Assembly (NCBI RefSeq): GCF_000383915.1
Contig: NZ_KB912942.1
Coordinates: 628,506-692,505 of the forward strand
Direction of reading: 5' to 3'
Length of the DNA: 64,000 nt
Origin: Amycolatopsis benzoatilytica AK 16/65
GTDB taxonomy: Bacteria; Actinomycetota; Actinomycetes; Mycobacteriales; Pseudonocardiaceae
How positions within the stretch are numbered: the first letter of the stretch is position 1; each line of letters starts with the position of its first letter. Of this stretch, positions 14,850 to 24,500 are shown in pieces. The notes beneath the pieces were generated by a model. It searched no databases. It worked only from the letters and a program-made list of their open reading frames with translations, and was not told where the DNA came from. The translations under genes were made by a program, and so were the position numbers.

Positions 14850-16076
14850 ATGCTTCGCTTGCGCAGAAAACGCCTGCTGGCACTGGCCGGGCTGGCGACC
14901 GCGGCGTTCGCCGCCGCGGCCGCGCTCGTTCCGGCCGCTTCGACGGCCGCGCCCGCGAGACCGGAGGCGGCGGCCGGGAAGGTGGTCGGGTACTTCACCG
15001 ACTGGGGCGTCTACGACCGCAACTACCACGTCAAGAACATCGAGACCTCCGGCTCGGCGAGCAAGCTGACGCACATCAACTACGCGTTCGGCAACGTCAC
15101 CGGCGGCGGCTGCGCGATCGGCGACGCCTGGGCCGACTACCAGAAGACCTATGACGCGGCGGGCAGCGTCGACGGCGTCGCCGATACCTGGGACCAGCCG
15201 CTCGCCGGCAGCTTCAACCAGCTGAAGAAGCTGAAGGCCAAGCATCCCGGCCTGAAGATCATCTGGTCGTTCGGCGGCTGGACCTGGTCCGGCGGGTTCG
15301 GGCAGGCCGCGAAGAACCCGGCGGCGTTCGCCGACTCCTGCTACAACCTGGTCAACGACCCGAAGTGGGCCGGTCTGTTCGACGGCATCGACCTCGATTG
15401 GGAGTACCCGAACGCGTGCGGCCTCACCTGCGACACCAGCGGCCCGGACGCGTTCAAGAAGCTGCTGGCCGCGGTGCGCGCGAAGTTCGGCCCGTCGAAG
15501 CTCGTGACCGCCGCGATCACCGCGGACGGCAGCGCCGGAGGCAAGATCGACGCGACTGACTACGCGGGCGCCTCGCAGTACGTCGACTGGTACAACGTGA
15601 TGACCTACGACTTCTTCGGCGGCTGGGCGGCGCAGGGGCCGACCGCGCCGCACTCGCCGCTTACGTCCTACGACGGCATCCCGGTCAAGGGCTTCTCCAG
15701 CGACGACGCGATCCAGAAGCTGAAGACCAAGGGTGTTCCGCCGGCGAAACTGCTGCTGGGCATCGGCTTCTACGGCCGAGGCTGGACCGGGGTGACCCAG
15801 TCCGCGCCGGGCGGCGCCGCGACCGGACCGGCACCGGGCAAGTACGAGCAGGGCATCGAGGACTACAAGATCCTCAAGGCGAGCTGTCCGGTCACCGGCA
15901 CCGTCGCGGGCACCGCGTATGCCAAGTGCGGCTCGAACTGGTGGAGCTACGACACCCCGTCGACCATCGCGGGCAAGACGTCGTATGCGAAGGCGCAGGG
16001 TCTCGGCGGCACCTTCTTCTGGGAGCTGTCCGGGGACACCGCGAACGGCGAGCTGATCAGCGCGCTCGCGAAGTAG
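14850..16076 (+). CDS. GH18 chitinase, secreted
   Basis: 408-residue family 18 glycoside hydrolase. A typical Sec signal peptide runs from MLRLRRKRLLALAGLATAAF to a cleavage site after the Ala-rich stretch near residue 36. The catalytic DxxDxDxE motif appears as FDGIDLDWEYP, with the Glu as acid/base; SFGGWTWS and MTYDFFGGW are the other two family signatures, and the last strand WELSGD completes the barrel. No carbohydrate-binding module is present, so it probably acts on accessible chitin or oligomers. ATG 14850 has AAAGGGAG upstream. Regulation by a DasR-like repressor is implied by the promoter. Confidence 0.92.
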   Translation: MLRLRRKRLLALAGLATAAFAAAAALVPAASTAAPARPEAAAGKVVGYFTDWGVYDRNYHVKNIETSGSASKLTHINYAFGNVTGGGCAIGDAWADYQKTYDAAGSVDGVADTWDQPLAGSFNQLKKLKAKHPGLKIIWSFGGWTWSGGFGQAAKNPAAFADSCYNLVNDPKWAGLFDGIDLDWEYPNACGLTCDTSGPDAFKKLLAAVRAKFGPSKLVTAAITADGSAGGKIDATDYAGASQYVDWYNVMTYDFFGGWAAQGPTAPHSPLTSYDGIPVKGFSSDDAIQKLKTKGVPPAKLLLGIGFYGRGWTGVTQSAPGGAATGPAPGKYEQGIEDYKILKASCPVTGTVAGTAYAKCGSNWWSYDTPSTIAGKTSYAKAQGLGGTFFWELSGDTANGELISALAK

Positions 16077-16087
16077 GTCCGGTGCGG

Positions 16088-16119
16088 CCGGGGCGCCGAT
16101 TCTGTCGGCGCCCCGGTTT
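16088..16119 (+). terminator. Rho-independent terminator after chitinase
   Basis: Perfect 12-bp stem CCGGGGCGCCGA/TCGGCGCCCCGG with a five-base loop followed by TTTA, 11 bases after the chitinase stop. Confidence 0.8.
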
Positions 16120-16131
16120 ATCGTGCTGGGG

Positions 16132-16797
16132 GTGAAGTTCAGCGGATTCGGAGAGCACGCCGTCGAGTTCTACGACGGGCTGCTCGCGGACAACACCAAG
16201 GCGTACTGGGACGACCACGTCGAGATCTACCGGGAGCACGTCCGGGATCCGATGACGGCGCTGCTCGGCGAGCTGGAACCGGAGTTCAGCGAGGGCTTCG
16301 GCGAGCCGAAGGTGTTCCGCCCGTACCGCGACGTCCGGTTCGCCCGCGACAAGACGCCGTACAAGACCCACTGCGGCGGCGTGATCGAATCCGGCCGCGG
16401 CGGCGGCGCGTACTACGTCGAGGTGGGCCCGGCCGGCCTGCGCGTCGGCGGCGGCTGCTTCCACCTGGCATCGGACCAGCTGGCCCGCTACCGCACCGCG
16501 GTGGACACCGAGCTGCACGGGCCGGAGCTGGAGAAGATCCTGGCGAGCCTGCGCAAAGCAGGCTGGGAAATCCTCGGCGACCGGCTGAAGTCCCGCCCGC
16601 GCGGCTACGCCGAGGACCACCCCCGCATCGACCTGCTGCGCCACCGCTCGGTGTACGCGGCGCGGTCCTGGGAACCGGACGACTTCCTGCACGAACGCGA
16701 GGCGCTGGACCGGGTCCGCAAGCACTGGCGGCAGCTGCGGAAGTTCAACGAGTGGGCACGCGACCACGTCGGGATCAGCGAGCAGCCTCGCCGCTGA
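16132..16797 (+). CDS. DUF2461 family protein
   Basis: 221-residue protein of the DUF2461 (TIGR02453) family. The diagnostic parts are FYDGLLADNTKAYWDDH near the N-terminus, KVFRPYRDVRFARDKTPYKTH in the middle, and GGGCFHLASDQLARYR followed by a C-terminal WEPDDFLHEREALDRV block. The biochemical function of this family is unknown; conserved Arg/Asp residues suggest a ligand or nucleic-acid site, which is inference. GTG 16132 gives the usual N-terminus (VKFSGFG); GTG 16123 would add three residues. It is a single gene after the chitinase terminator. Confidence 0.82.
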   Translation: MKFSGFGEHAVEFYDGLLADNTKAYWDDHVEIYREHVRDPMTALLGELEPEFSEGFGEPKVFRPYRDVRFARDKTPYKTHCGGVIESGRGGGAYYVEVGPAGLRVGGGCFHLASDQLARYRTAVDTELHGPELEKILASLRKAGWEILGDRLKSRPRGYAEDHPRIDLLRHRSVYAARSWEPDDFLHEREALDRVRKHWRQLRKFNEWARDHVGISEQPRR

Positions 16798-17060
16798 GGC
16801 GGTGGCGGGCGCCGGTGGTGCCGGGCCGGCGACGGGCGGCGGTGGTGCTGAGGCAGTGAAGGGCGGCCGCGGAGCCGGGACGGTGGGCAGGCCCGGAATC
16901 GGCGCGCGTGCTCACCCCCTCGGGTGGTTCTCCTTCCCGGTTTCCGTCACCGCCGTACTCGCTGTGCCGGTTACCCCGCACTGAATCCTTCCCGTCCTCT
17001 TCCCCGGGAGTTTCGGGATCGGTACAGACGCGAGCGCGTCGAGCGACTAGGCTCCCGGAC

Positions 17061-18485
17061 GTGAGCCGACGCGCGAAGATCGTTTGTACGCTGGGTCCCG
17101 CAACGAACACACCGGAAAAGATGCGGGCACTCGTCGACGCCGGAATGGACGTCGCGAGGATGAACTTCAGCCACGGCAGCCACAGCGACCACAAGCAGGT
17201 CTATGACCTGGTCCGGTCCGCGGCCGCCGAGGCTGGCCGGGCGGTGGGGATTCTCGCCGACCTGCAGGGACCGAAGATCCGGCTGGGCACGTTCGCCAGC
17301 GGATCGGCCGAATGGCACACCGGGGACGTCGTCCGGATCACCGTCGAGGACGTCGCCGACACCCATGACCGGGTCTCCACCACCTACAAGGGCCTCGCCA
17401 AGGACGCCAAGCCGGGCGACCGGCTGCTGGTCGACGACGGCAAGGTCGGCCTGGTGGTCAAGGCTGTCGAGGGCCAAGACGTGGTCTGCGAGGTGACCGA
17501 GGGCGGTCCGGTCAGCAACAACAAGGGCGTGTCGCTGCCAGGCATGGACGTCTCGGTGCCCGCGCTGTCCGAGAAGGACATCGAGGACCTCGAGTTCGCC
17601 CTGCAGCTGGGCGTCGACTTCATCGCGCTGTCCTTCGTCCGCTCGCCGGCCGACATCGACCTGGTGCATCAGGTGATGGACCGGGTCGGCAGGGGCCGGC
17701 TGCCGGTCGTCGCGAAGATCGAGAAGCCCGAGGCGGTCTACAACCTCGAGGCCATCGTGCTCGCCTTCGACGCGGTGATGGTCGCCCGCGGCGACCTCGG
17801 CGTCGAGCTGCCGCTCGAGCAGGTCCCGCTGGTGCAGAAGCGCGCCATCCAGATCTGCCGCGAGAACGCGAAGCCGGTCATCGTCGCCACCCAGATGCTG
17901 GAGTCGATGATCAGCAACTCCCGGCCGACCCGCGCCGAGGCGTCCGACGTCGCGAACGCGGTTCTCGACGGCGCGGACGCGGTGATGCTGTCCGGCGAGA
18001 CGAGCGTCGGCCGCTACCCGATCGAGACGGTCCAGACGATGGGCCGGATCGTCGAAGCGGTCGAGACCGATTCGCCGGTCGTGCCGCCGCTGTCGCACGT
18101 GCCGCGCACCAAGCGGGGTGTCATCTCCTACGCCGCTCGCGACATCGGCGAGCGGCTCAACGCCAAGGCGCTGGTGGCGTTCACGCAGTCCGGCGACACC
18201 GTGCGCCGCCTCGCGCGGCTGCACACCCGGCTGCCGCTGATGGCGTTCACGCCGGAGCAGAGCGTGCGCAGCCAGCTGGCGCTCACCTGGGGCACCACGA
18301 CCCAGATCGTGCCGCGAGTGGACTCCACCGACCAGATGATCCAGCAGGTCGACCACGCGATGCTGGAAATGGGCAAGTACCAGCGCGGCGACCTCGTGGT
18401 GATCGTGGCGGGCTCCCCGCCCGGGACGGTCGGCTCGACCAACCTGATCCACGTCCACCGGCTCGGTGAAGACGACCACGCATAA
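17061..18485 (+). CDS. pyk: Pyruvate kinase
   Basis: 474-residue glycolytic enzyme converting phosphoenolpyruvate and ADP to pyruvate and ATP. Seen in order: RRAKIVCTLGPATN, MNFSHGSHSDH, ADLQGPKIRLG, the B-domain, ALSFVRSPAD, the catalytic lysine in VVAKIEKPEAV, the metal-binding VMVARGDLGVELP, and TQMLESMISNSRPTRAEASD, followed by the C-terminal allosteric domain (LVAFTQSGDTVRRLAR). It has no extra phosphohistidine-type C-terminal domain. GTG 17061 fits the normal N-terminus. With a PPi-type phosphofructokinase in the same window, pyruvate kinase is a probable ATP-yielding control point. Confidence 0.95.
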   Translation: MSRRAKIVCTLGPATNTPEKMRALVDAGMDVARMNFSHGSHSDHKQVYDLVRSAAAEAGRAVGILADLQGPKIRLGTFASGSAEWHTGDVVRITVEDVADTHDRVSTTYKGLAKDAKPGDRLLVDDGKVGLVVKAVEGQDVVCEVTEGGPVSNNKGVSLPGMDVSVPALSEKDIEDLEFALQLGVDFIALSFVRSPADIDLVHQVMDRVGRGRLPVVAKIEKPEAVYNLEAIVLAFDAVMVARGDLGVELPLEQVPLVQKRAIQICRENAKPVIVATQMLESMISNSRPTRAEASDVANAVLDGADAVMLSGETSVGRYPIETVQTMGRIVEAVETDSPVVPPLSHVPRTKRGVISYAARDIGERLNAKALVAFTQSGDTVRRLARLHTRLPLMAFTPEQSVRSQLALTWGTTTQIVPRVDSTDQMIQQVDHAMLEMGKYQRGDLVVIVAGSPPGTVGSTNLIHVHRLGEDDHA

Positions 18486-18521
18486 AGGACGTGCCGGAAC
18501 CCTTGCGCATACAGTTCCGGC

Positions 18522-19421
18522 ATGACTGAGATGGCCAGGAAAGCCGCCACCGGACTCGACACGAGCCCCGGTGGCGGCGGGCAGCCGGTGCTGGACAAGC
18601 TCGTCGCGCTGCTCGACCTGGAGAAGATCGAGGAGAACATCTACCGCGGCGTCTCGCCCGCGCATTCGCCGGTGCGGGTGTTCGGCGGGCAGGTCGCCGG
18701 GCAGGCGCTCGTCGCCGCCGGGCGGACCGTGCCGGAGGAGCGACGGGTTCATTCTCTGCACGCGTACTTCATCCGCGGCGGCGACCCGAGCGTCCCGATC
18801 GTGTACGAGGTGGACCGGATCCGTGACGGCCGCTCGTTCACCACCCGCCGCGTCGTCGCGGTCCAGCACGGCAAGGCGATCTTCTCGCTGTCCGCGTCGT
18901 TCCAGAAGGACGAGCGGGGCATCGAGCACTCCGAGACGATGCCGGACGTGCCCGCTCCGGAGACGCTGCCGACCTTCCCGGAACGCACCGCGGGCTACGG
19001 CCTGCGCTTCGCTGACCACCCGCGGCCGATCGACATCCGCTACATCAGCGAGCCGCCGTGGGTCACCCGCACCACCGGCGCGCCCCCGGCGAACAACCGG
19101 GTCTGGATGCGCGCCGACGGCACGCTGCCGTCCGAGCAGTTGCTGCACGTCTGCGTGCTCACCTACGCCTCGGACATGACGCTGCTCGATTCGGTGCTGG
19201 CCCGCCACGGCGTGTACTGGGACGTCGACCAGGTGCTGGGCGCCAGCCTGGACCACGCGCTGTGGTTCCACCGCCCGTTCCGCGCCGACGAATGGTTCCT
19301 CTACGACAGCACCTCGCCGAACGCCTCGGGCGCCCGCGGGCTGGCGACCGGCCGGTTCTTCACCCGCGACGGGCTGCACGTCGCCACGGTCGTCCAAGAA
19401 GGACTGCTGCGGGTCCGATGA
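18522..19421 (+). CDS. tesB: Acyl-CoA thioesterase II
   Basis: 299-residue double-hotdog thioesterase hydrolysing acyl-CoA to free acid and CoA. The first hotdog contains RVFGGQVAGQALVAAGRTV and HSLHAYFIRGGDPSVPI; the second contains the catalytic-type segments LTYASDMTLLDSVLARHG and ASLDHALWFHRPF, ending YDSTSPNASGARGLATGRFF. This layout and length match TesB. ATG 18522 is used; ATG 18531 is a possible internal start. The gene stands alone 36 bases after pyk, so readthrough from pyk is possible. Confidence 0.92.
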   Translation: MTEMARKAATGLDTSPGGGGQPVLDKLVALLDLEKIEENIYRGVSPAHSPVRVFGGQVAGQALVAAGRTVPEERRVHSLHAYFIRGGDPSVPIVYEVDRIRDGRSFTTRRVVAVQHGKAIFSLSASFQKDERGIEHSETMPDVPAPETLPTFPERTAGYGLRFADHPRPIDIRYISEPPWVTRTTGAPPANNRVWMRADGTLPSEQLLHVCVLTYASDMTLLDSVLARHGVYWDVDQVLGASLDHALWFHRPFRADEWFLYDSTSPNASGARGLATGRFFTRDGLHVATVVQEGLLRVR

Positions 19422-19839
19422 GGGCGCGAGGGGCCACGGAGAGTGGTGATCCGCGCGGGAATGGCCGGAAATCACCCCGCCGCCGAGGCGGAATTGCGCG
19501 GGGAAAACACGTCTGAGTAATACTCGGTGCCGGGAGGAAGGTGCCCGGGACCGGTCGGGGGGCGGCCCCGGACACCCTGCCGGCCGGTTTCCCGCGATCC
19601 CGCGAAAGGCTCCGGACGGCCGTCGTCTACCCTGCTCAGGGCCGTCGGCGCGGCTTGATTCGCGCGTCGGCCCGCAAGATGCCAGAGTACAAGCGCACTC
19701 TGCATAATGCAGGTCGGAAGCAGGCAACGGCACCGTCCGCCCGGGCCGGCGGGAATACCCGGTGTTAATACTCCACTGACTAGCCGATCTGCTGGTTAGA
19801 TATGCAGTGCGGGCAACAATACGGACCGGAGGTGCTGTC
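19422..19839. other. Non-coding gap upstream of the XRE regulator, with a 13-bp palindrome
   Basis: No ORF with convincing coding character. The sequence becomes less GC-rich towards the XRE start and holds CTGCATAATGCAG, a perfect palindrome about one central A (19700-19712), about 130 bases before the regulator start; this is a candidate operator. Near 19774-19800 there is AT-richer sequence suitable for a promoter. The part next to tesB contains loosely complementary GC blocks but no clear terminator. Confidence 0.5.
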
Positions 19840-20715
19840 GTGGCGAGAGGCCAGGGACCGACCGTTCGCCGCCGGCGCCTCGCGAGCGAGCTGCGGAGGC
19901 TGCGCGAAGCCGCCGACCTCACGATCGACGAGGTCGGCGAAAAGCTGGAGTGCTCGGCGTCGAAGGTGAGCCGGATCGAGACCGGTCACGTCGGCGTCAC
20001 CCCGCGCGACGCACGGGACATGCTGGCGCTCTACGGCATCATCGGCGACGAGCAGGAGGCGCTCGTCCAGCTGGCGCGCGAAGCCCGCAAACGCGGCTGG
20101 TGGCACGCCTACAACGAGGTGTTCACCGGCACGTTCGTCGGTCTGGAGGCGGACGCGAGCTCGCTGCGGGCGTTCCAGGCGCTGCTCGTGCCCGGGCTGC
20201 TGCAGACCGAGCGGTACGCGTTCGCGGTGATCCGCGCGCTGCGCCCGGACGCCGAGGAGGCCGAGATCCGCCGCCGCGTGGCCGCGCGGATGGCCCGCCA
20301 GCAGCTGCTGAACGAGAATCCTCCGCCGGAGTACTGGGCGGTGATCGACGAGGCGGTGCTGCACCGAGTGGTCGACAGCCCCGAGGTGATGGCCGAGCAG
20401 CTGTACCGGATCACCGCCATGGCGGAGAAGCCGAACGTGACCGTTCAGGTCGTGCCGTTCGGCGCCGGAGCGCATCCCGGCATGGAGGGACCGTTCCTCA
20501 TCATGGGCTTCCCCGAGCAGGCAGACCCCGATGTCGTCTACGTCGACGACAGCACTTCCAGCGGCCTGTACCTCGAACAGCCCGAAGACGTCCGGCGCTA
20601 CGCGCTGATGTTCGACCACCTGCGCGCAGCCGCGCTCAAACCGGACGATTCGGTGGCTCTGATCACCGACGCGGCCGGCCGGTTCGCCGAACTGGCCGCC
20701 GCGGCCGACCAGTAA
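19840..20715 (+). CDS. XRE-family regulator with DUF5753 sensor domain
   Basis: 291-residue regulator of the kind abundant in Streptomyces and Amycolatopsis. An N-terminal XRE helix-turn-helix (LRRLREAADLTIDEVGEKLE, then CSASKVSRIETGHVG) is followed by the DUF5753 domain: WWHAYNEVFTGTFVGLEADA, the FQALLVPGLLQTERYA block, and VVPFGAGAHPGMEGPFLIM. GTG 19840 is chosen because GGAGG lies seven bases upstream. It is followed by a DUF397 gene; such pairs are related to the WhiJ/BldB-type developmental switches of Streptomyces. The ligand and target are unknown; the upstream palindrome may be its own operator. Confidence 0.88.
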   Translation: MARGQGPTVRRRRLASELRRLREAADLTIDEVGEKLECSASKVSRIETGHVGVTPRDARDMLALYGIIGDEQEALVQLAREARKRGWWHAYNEVFTGTFVGLEADASSLRAFQALLVPGLLQTERYAFAVIRALRPDAEEAEIRRRVAARMARQQLLNENPPPEYWAVIDEAVLHRVVDSPEVMAEQLYRITAMAEKPNVTVQVVPFGAGAHPGMEGPFLIMGFPEQADPDVVYVDDSTSSGLYLEQPEDVRRYALMFDHLRAAALKPDDSVALITDAAGRFAELAAAADQ

Positions 20716-20755
20716 CCGGGGACACTCGCCCCGAGACAGTGAGGATGTGGGGAGC

Positions 20756-20959
20756 ATGAGGCCGGACCTTTCCGGAGCCCAGTGGCGCAAGAGCAGCTAC
20801 AGCGGCGGAGGCAACGACTGCGTCGAGGTCGCCTTTGTTGACGGCGGTGCCGCGGTGCGCGATTCGAAAGACCCCGAAGGCGGTGCCTTCCGGCTGCCCG
20901 CGGCCGGCTGGCAGGGACTGCTCGACGCGGTGCGCGCCGACGCCCCTGGCGAGTCCTGA
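20756..20959 (+). CDS. DUF397 protein (partner of XRE regulator)
   Basis: 67-residue DUF397 protein. The family signature is complete: WRKSSYSGGGNDCVEVAF, then VRDSKDPEGGAFRLP and a C-terminal WQGLLDAV helix. Proteins of this family are encoded beside XRE/DUF5753 regulators and are thought to modulate them, possibly by direct binding. ATG 20756 begins the domain; GTG 20747 with GAGGAT upstream is an alternative. It lies 40 bases after the regulator stop and before a strong terminator, so the two form a closed unit. Confidence 0.88.
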   Translation: MRPDLSGAQWRKSSYSGGGNDCVEVAFVDGGAAVRDSKDPEGGAFRLPAAGWQGLLDAVRADAPGES

Positions 20960-20975
20960 GCAGTTCGCTCAGCTG

Positions 20976-21036
20976 AGACCCCTTACCCAGCTCGACCTGG
21001 AGATCTCCGGTCGGCTGCGCGGGTAAGGGGTCTTTT
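20976..21036 (+). terminator. Long-loop terminator after DUF397
   Basis: 12-bp perfect stem GACCCCTTACCC/GGGTAAGGGGTC followed immediately by TTTT, with a loop of about 30 bases that can itself fold. It lies 17 bases past the DUF397 stop. Confidence 0.8.
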
Positions 21037-21133
21037 CGCGTCCAGGGGTAGGTGATCACCTGATGTCCGGGGCGGCCCCTCAGCACGAAAGTAGACGTCG
21101 ACAGAGAACGACGCCCGAGCTGGGGAGACAACG

Positions 21134-21370
21134 ATGAGCGACTACAACTGGGACGCGACTCGCGCCGAGGTGGACTACCGGATGGCCGAGCTGCGCCGCA
21201 GCGCCCGCCAGGCCCGGCTGAGCCGCGGCAACCGCGTGGTGCGCTGGGTGCGCACGCACCGCACGACGCAGGTCGAGGTGCCGCGTCAGCAACGACGAAC
21301 CGCGGCGGTGCCGGTCGGGGATCAGCGGACAGCGGCGGTACCGGAGGCGCGCGCCCGACAACACGCGTAA
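21134..21370 (+). CDS. Small basic protein, unknown
   Basis: 78-residue protein not recognised. The N-terminal part MSDYNWDATRAEVDYRMAEL is acidic and likely helical, followed by an Arg-rich segment (RRSARQARLSRGNRVVRWVR) and a low-complexity tail with the repeat RTAAVP occurring twice. The ATG is preceded by GGGGAG at good spacing, which supports translation. It is flanked upstream by the DUF397 terminator and downstream by palindromic repeat copy 2, so it is probably monocistronic. The basic centre could bind nucleic acid or the membrane face; this is speculation. Confidence 0.5.
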   Translation: MSDYNWDATRAEVDYRMAELRRSARQARLSRGNRVVRWVRTHRTTQVEVPRQQRRTAAVPVGDQRTAAVPEARARQHA

Positions 21371-21431
21371 GCCGGGGCTCGCAATGATCGGGGTCGGGAC
21401 CAGATCGGCCGCTCGCTCCGCCCCATCGTCG

Positions 21432-21478
21432 GTGAAAGGCCCCTTGAGGGACTTGGGTTCCCGCAAGGGGCCCTGCAC
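21432..21478. repeat. Interspersed palindrome, copy 2
   Basis: 47-nt copy beginning GTGAAAGGCCCCTTGAGGGA and ending GGGGCCCTGCAC, followed by GGAC. A few arm mismatches. It lies 61 bases past the small basic protein gene and upstream of the LuxR regulator, in tandem-gene context. Confidence 0.8.
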
Positions 21479-21569
21479 GGACCGCGGAGCGGACTGGTCA
21501 CGGAGATCACGGTCCGAACCGCACATCGCCCGGAAATCCATGCCGGAACTGTCAGAGGGGTAGGCGAGA

Positions 21570-24500
21570 ATGCATCTTGTGCCTCGTCTCGGATCCGGTA
21601 TCCCGCTCGTAGCCCGCACTCATGAGATGCGGCGGCTGCGTGCCGCCTTCGCGCGCGCGGAGCGCGGGGAAGCAGGGGCGGTACTGATCGCGGGCGACGC
21701 CGGCGTCGGCAAAACCCGCCTGCTCACCGCGCTCGGCGAGCACGCCGCGGGATGCGGCGCGCTGGTGCTCACCGGCCGCTGCATCGACGTGCGCGACGGC
21801 GGTCTGCCCTACCTGCCGTTCGCCGAGGCGCTCTCGCCGCTCGGGGCGTCGTCCGATCCGGCGGTGGCCGCCGCGGTGCGGGCGCGGACCGCGCTCAGCA
21901 TGCTGCTGCCGCAAAGCGGCGAGCCGAAGCCGGTGGCGGGGGACCAAGGGCAGGTTTCCGAGGGGGAGCGAGAGGGCGTCCGCCGGATCCGTCCGGAGCA
22001 AGATCTCGGTCAGCTCCAGCTGTTCGACGCGGTACTGGGGGTGCTGACCGAGGTCGGCCAGGAGCAGCCGGTGGTGCTGCTGCTGGAAGACCTGCACTGG
22101 GCCGATTCCTCTACGCGCAACCTGCTGTCCTTCCTGCTGAGCCGGCTGCGCGCGCAGCGGCTGCTGGTGGTCGTCAGCTATCGCGAGGAAGACGTGCACC
22201 GCCGGCATCCGCTGCGCGGCACGTTGTCCGAACTGGTTCGGCTGGCCACTGTGGAGCAGGTGGCGCTGGCCCCGTTGGCACCGGCCGACGCACGCGCGTT
22301 CGTGGCGGCGCTCGCCGAGGAACCGCTGTCGCCGGACGTGATCGCGGACATCGCCGAGCGGTCCGAGGGCAATCCGTTCTTCGTGGAGGAGCTCCTCGCC
22401 ACCGGAACTGACTGCCAAGACCTGCCAGCCGGGCTCGCCGAGGTGCTGCTCGCCCGGCTGGAGCGCTTCCCGGCCGAGACCCGCCGCGTGCTGCGGGTCA
22501 TCTCGGTGGCGAACGAAACGGTGTCGCACGCGGCGCTCGCGCAGGTCGCCGGCATCGGCGAGCTGGAACTGGACGAAGCGCTGCGCGAAGCCGTGCAACA
22601 CCACCTGCTGGTGATCGAGGACGGTTTCTACGCTTTCCGCCACGCCCTGCTGCAGGAAGCGGTCTACGCGGACCTGCTGCCCGGCGAGCGCACGCGGATG
22701 CACGCTGGTTACGCGGCGCGGATCAAGTCGACGCCGCAAGGTCGCGGGCACGACGCGAAGCTGGCTTTCCACAGCCTGGAGAGCCGGGATTTCGACACCG
22801 CTCTTCCCGCTTTGCTGCGAGCTGCCTGCGAGGCGGAGAAGCTGGGCGCCCCCGGTGCCGCGTTGCGGCACATCGAGCAGGCACAGTCCATTTGGGACGC
22901 CGTCGCTCCGGAGAACCGCCCCGAAGGCACGAACGAGCTGAAACTGCTCAACGAAGCTTCCTATTTCGCGGGTACGTCGGGCGAGCCGGAACGAGCGGTG
23001 GCGTACGCGCGGTCGGCCACCGAGGCGCTGACGCCGGACACCGCGCCGGAGGTGGCGGCGAAGGTCTGGCGTCGGCTGGCAGAGACGTTGCTCGCGCTGG
23101 AAGGCACCTTCGACGAGGCAGTACGGTCGATCGACCGGGCGTGGGAGCTGGTCGCCGAGCGGGAGCCGAGTGCCGCGCGCGCCTGGGTGCTGGCGTCGCG
23201 TGCCGGGTTCCAGCGGGTGCGGGATCTGCCGGAGGAGGCGATGGACAGCGCGCTCACCGCGGTCGCGGATGCGCGGGCGGTAGGTGCGGTCGGGCCGGAA
23301 GCGTCGGCGCTGATCACGATTGGCACGCTCGCGGACAGCGCGGGCGATACGGTGGAGGCTCGCGAACGCTTGCGCGAGGCCGAACGCAAGGCGCGCGAGG
23401 CTGGAGCGTTGAACGTAGAGCTCCGCGCGATGTACTTCCTCGCGCTCAGCTATGACGATCAGGCCGAAATGGACTCGGCGCGCGTCCACGCGGCACGGGG
23501 CGTCGCGCGGGCGGAGGAGACCGGGCTCACCTGGAGCACCTACGGGTTGGAGTTGCGGGCCCGGCTGCTGTACCTGCGTTATCTCAGCGGGGATTGGCCG
23601 AAGGAAGACGCTGCCGGTCGTGCCGGACGCGGGGTGTCGAGCGCGGTCGCCGCCCGGATTATCGCCAACTGGGCGCTGTTCCTGGTGGCGCGCGGCCGGT
23701 TCGACGACGTGGCCAAGGCATTGCCTGGCCTTCGGCAGCAGTGGATGGCCGACATCCAGATCGCGACGGCCGCTGGGGACGCGGCGATCGAGCTGGCGGC
23801 GTGGCGCGGCGAGCACGTCGAGGCGCTGCGGGTCACCGAGGAGTTGCTGCGGTGGCTGGAGAAGATCGAGCCGATGCTGCTCGGCGGGATCCGGATCGCG
23901 GCGCTGGGGCTGCCGTCGGCCGCGACGCTGGCCGCGGAGGCGCGGGCCAAGGGCGACCGGGAGGCGGCGGACGGATTTGTCGCGGCCGGACGGCGGCTGC
24001 TGGAGCATGCGCGGCGCTGTGCGGCGGAGGGACATCCGCGGTCGGGGACGATGGGGCCGGAAGGACGGGCGTGGCTGGCCCGGGCGGAAGCGGCGGCGTC
24101 CGCGCTGGAAGGGACGGCTGATCCGGCGCTGTGGGGCCAGGCGGCGGAGGCGTTTTCCTACGGTGCGGTGTACGAGCAGGCGGTGTGCCGGTGGCGGCAA
24201 GGGGAGGCGTTGCTGGCGGCGGGACAGCCCGGCGCGGCGGAGGTGCTGGAGGCGGCGCATTCGGTCGCGATGACGCTGGACGCGGTGCCGCTGCGGGACG
24301 CGGTGCGTGCGCTGGCGCGGCGGGCTCGGGTGGAGCTGGTCGGCGTGGAGGCGGTGCCGCCGGTGCGCGCCGCGGTGAATCCGCTGACCGACCGGGAGCG
24401 GGACGTGCTGGAGCGGGTCGCGCTGGGGCGGACGAACCGGCAGGTGGGAGAGGAGCTCTACATCAGCGAGAAGACGGTGAGCGTGCACCTGTCTCGGGTG

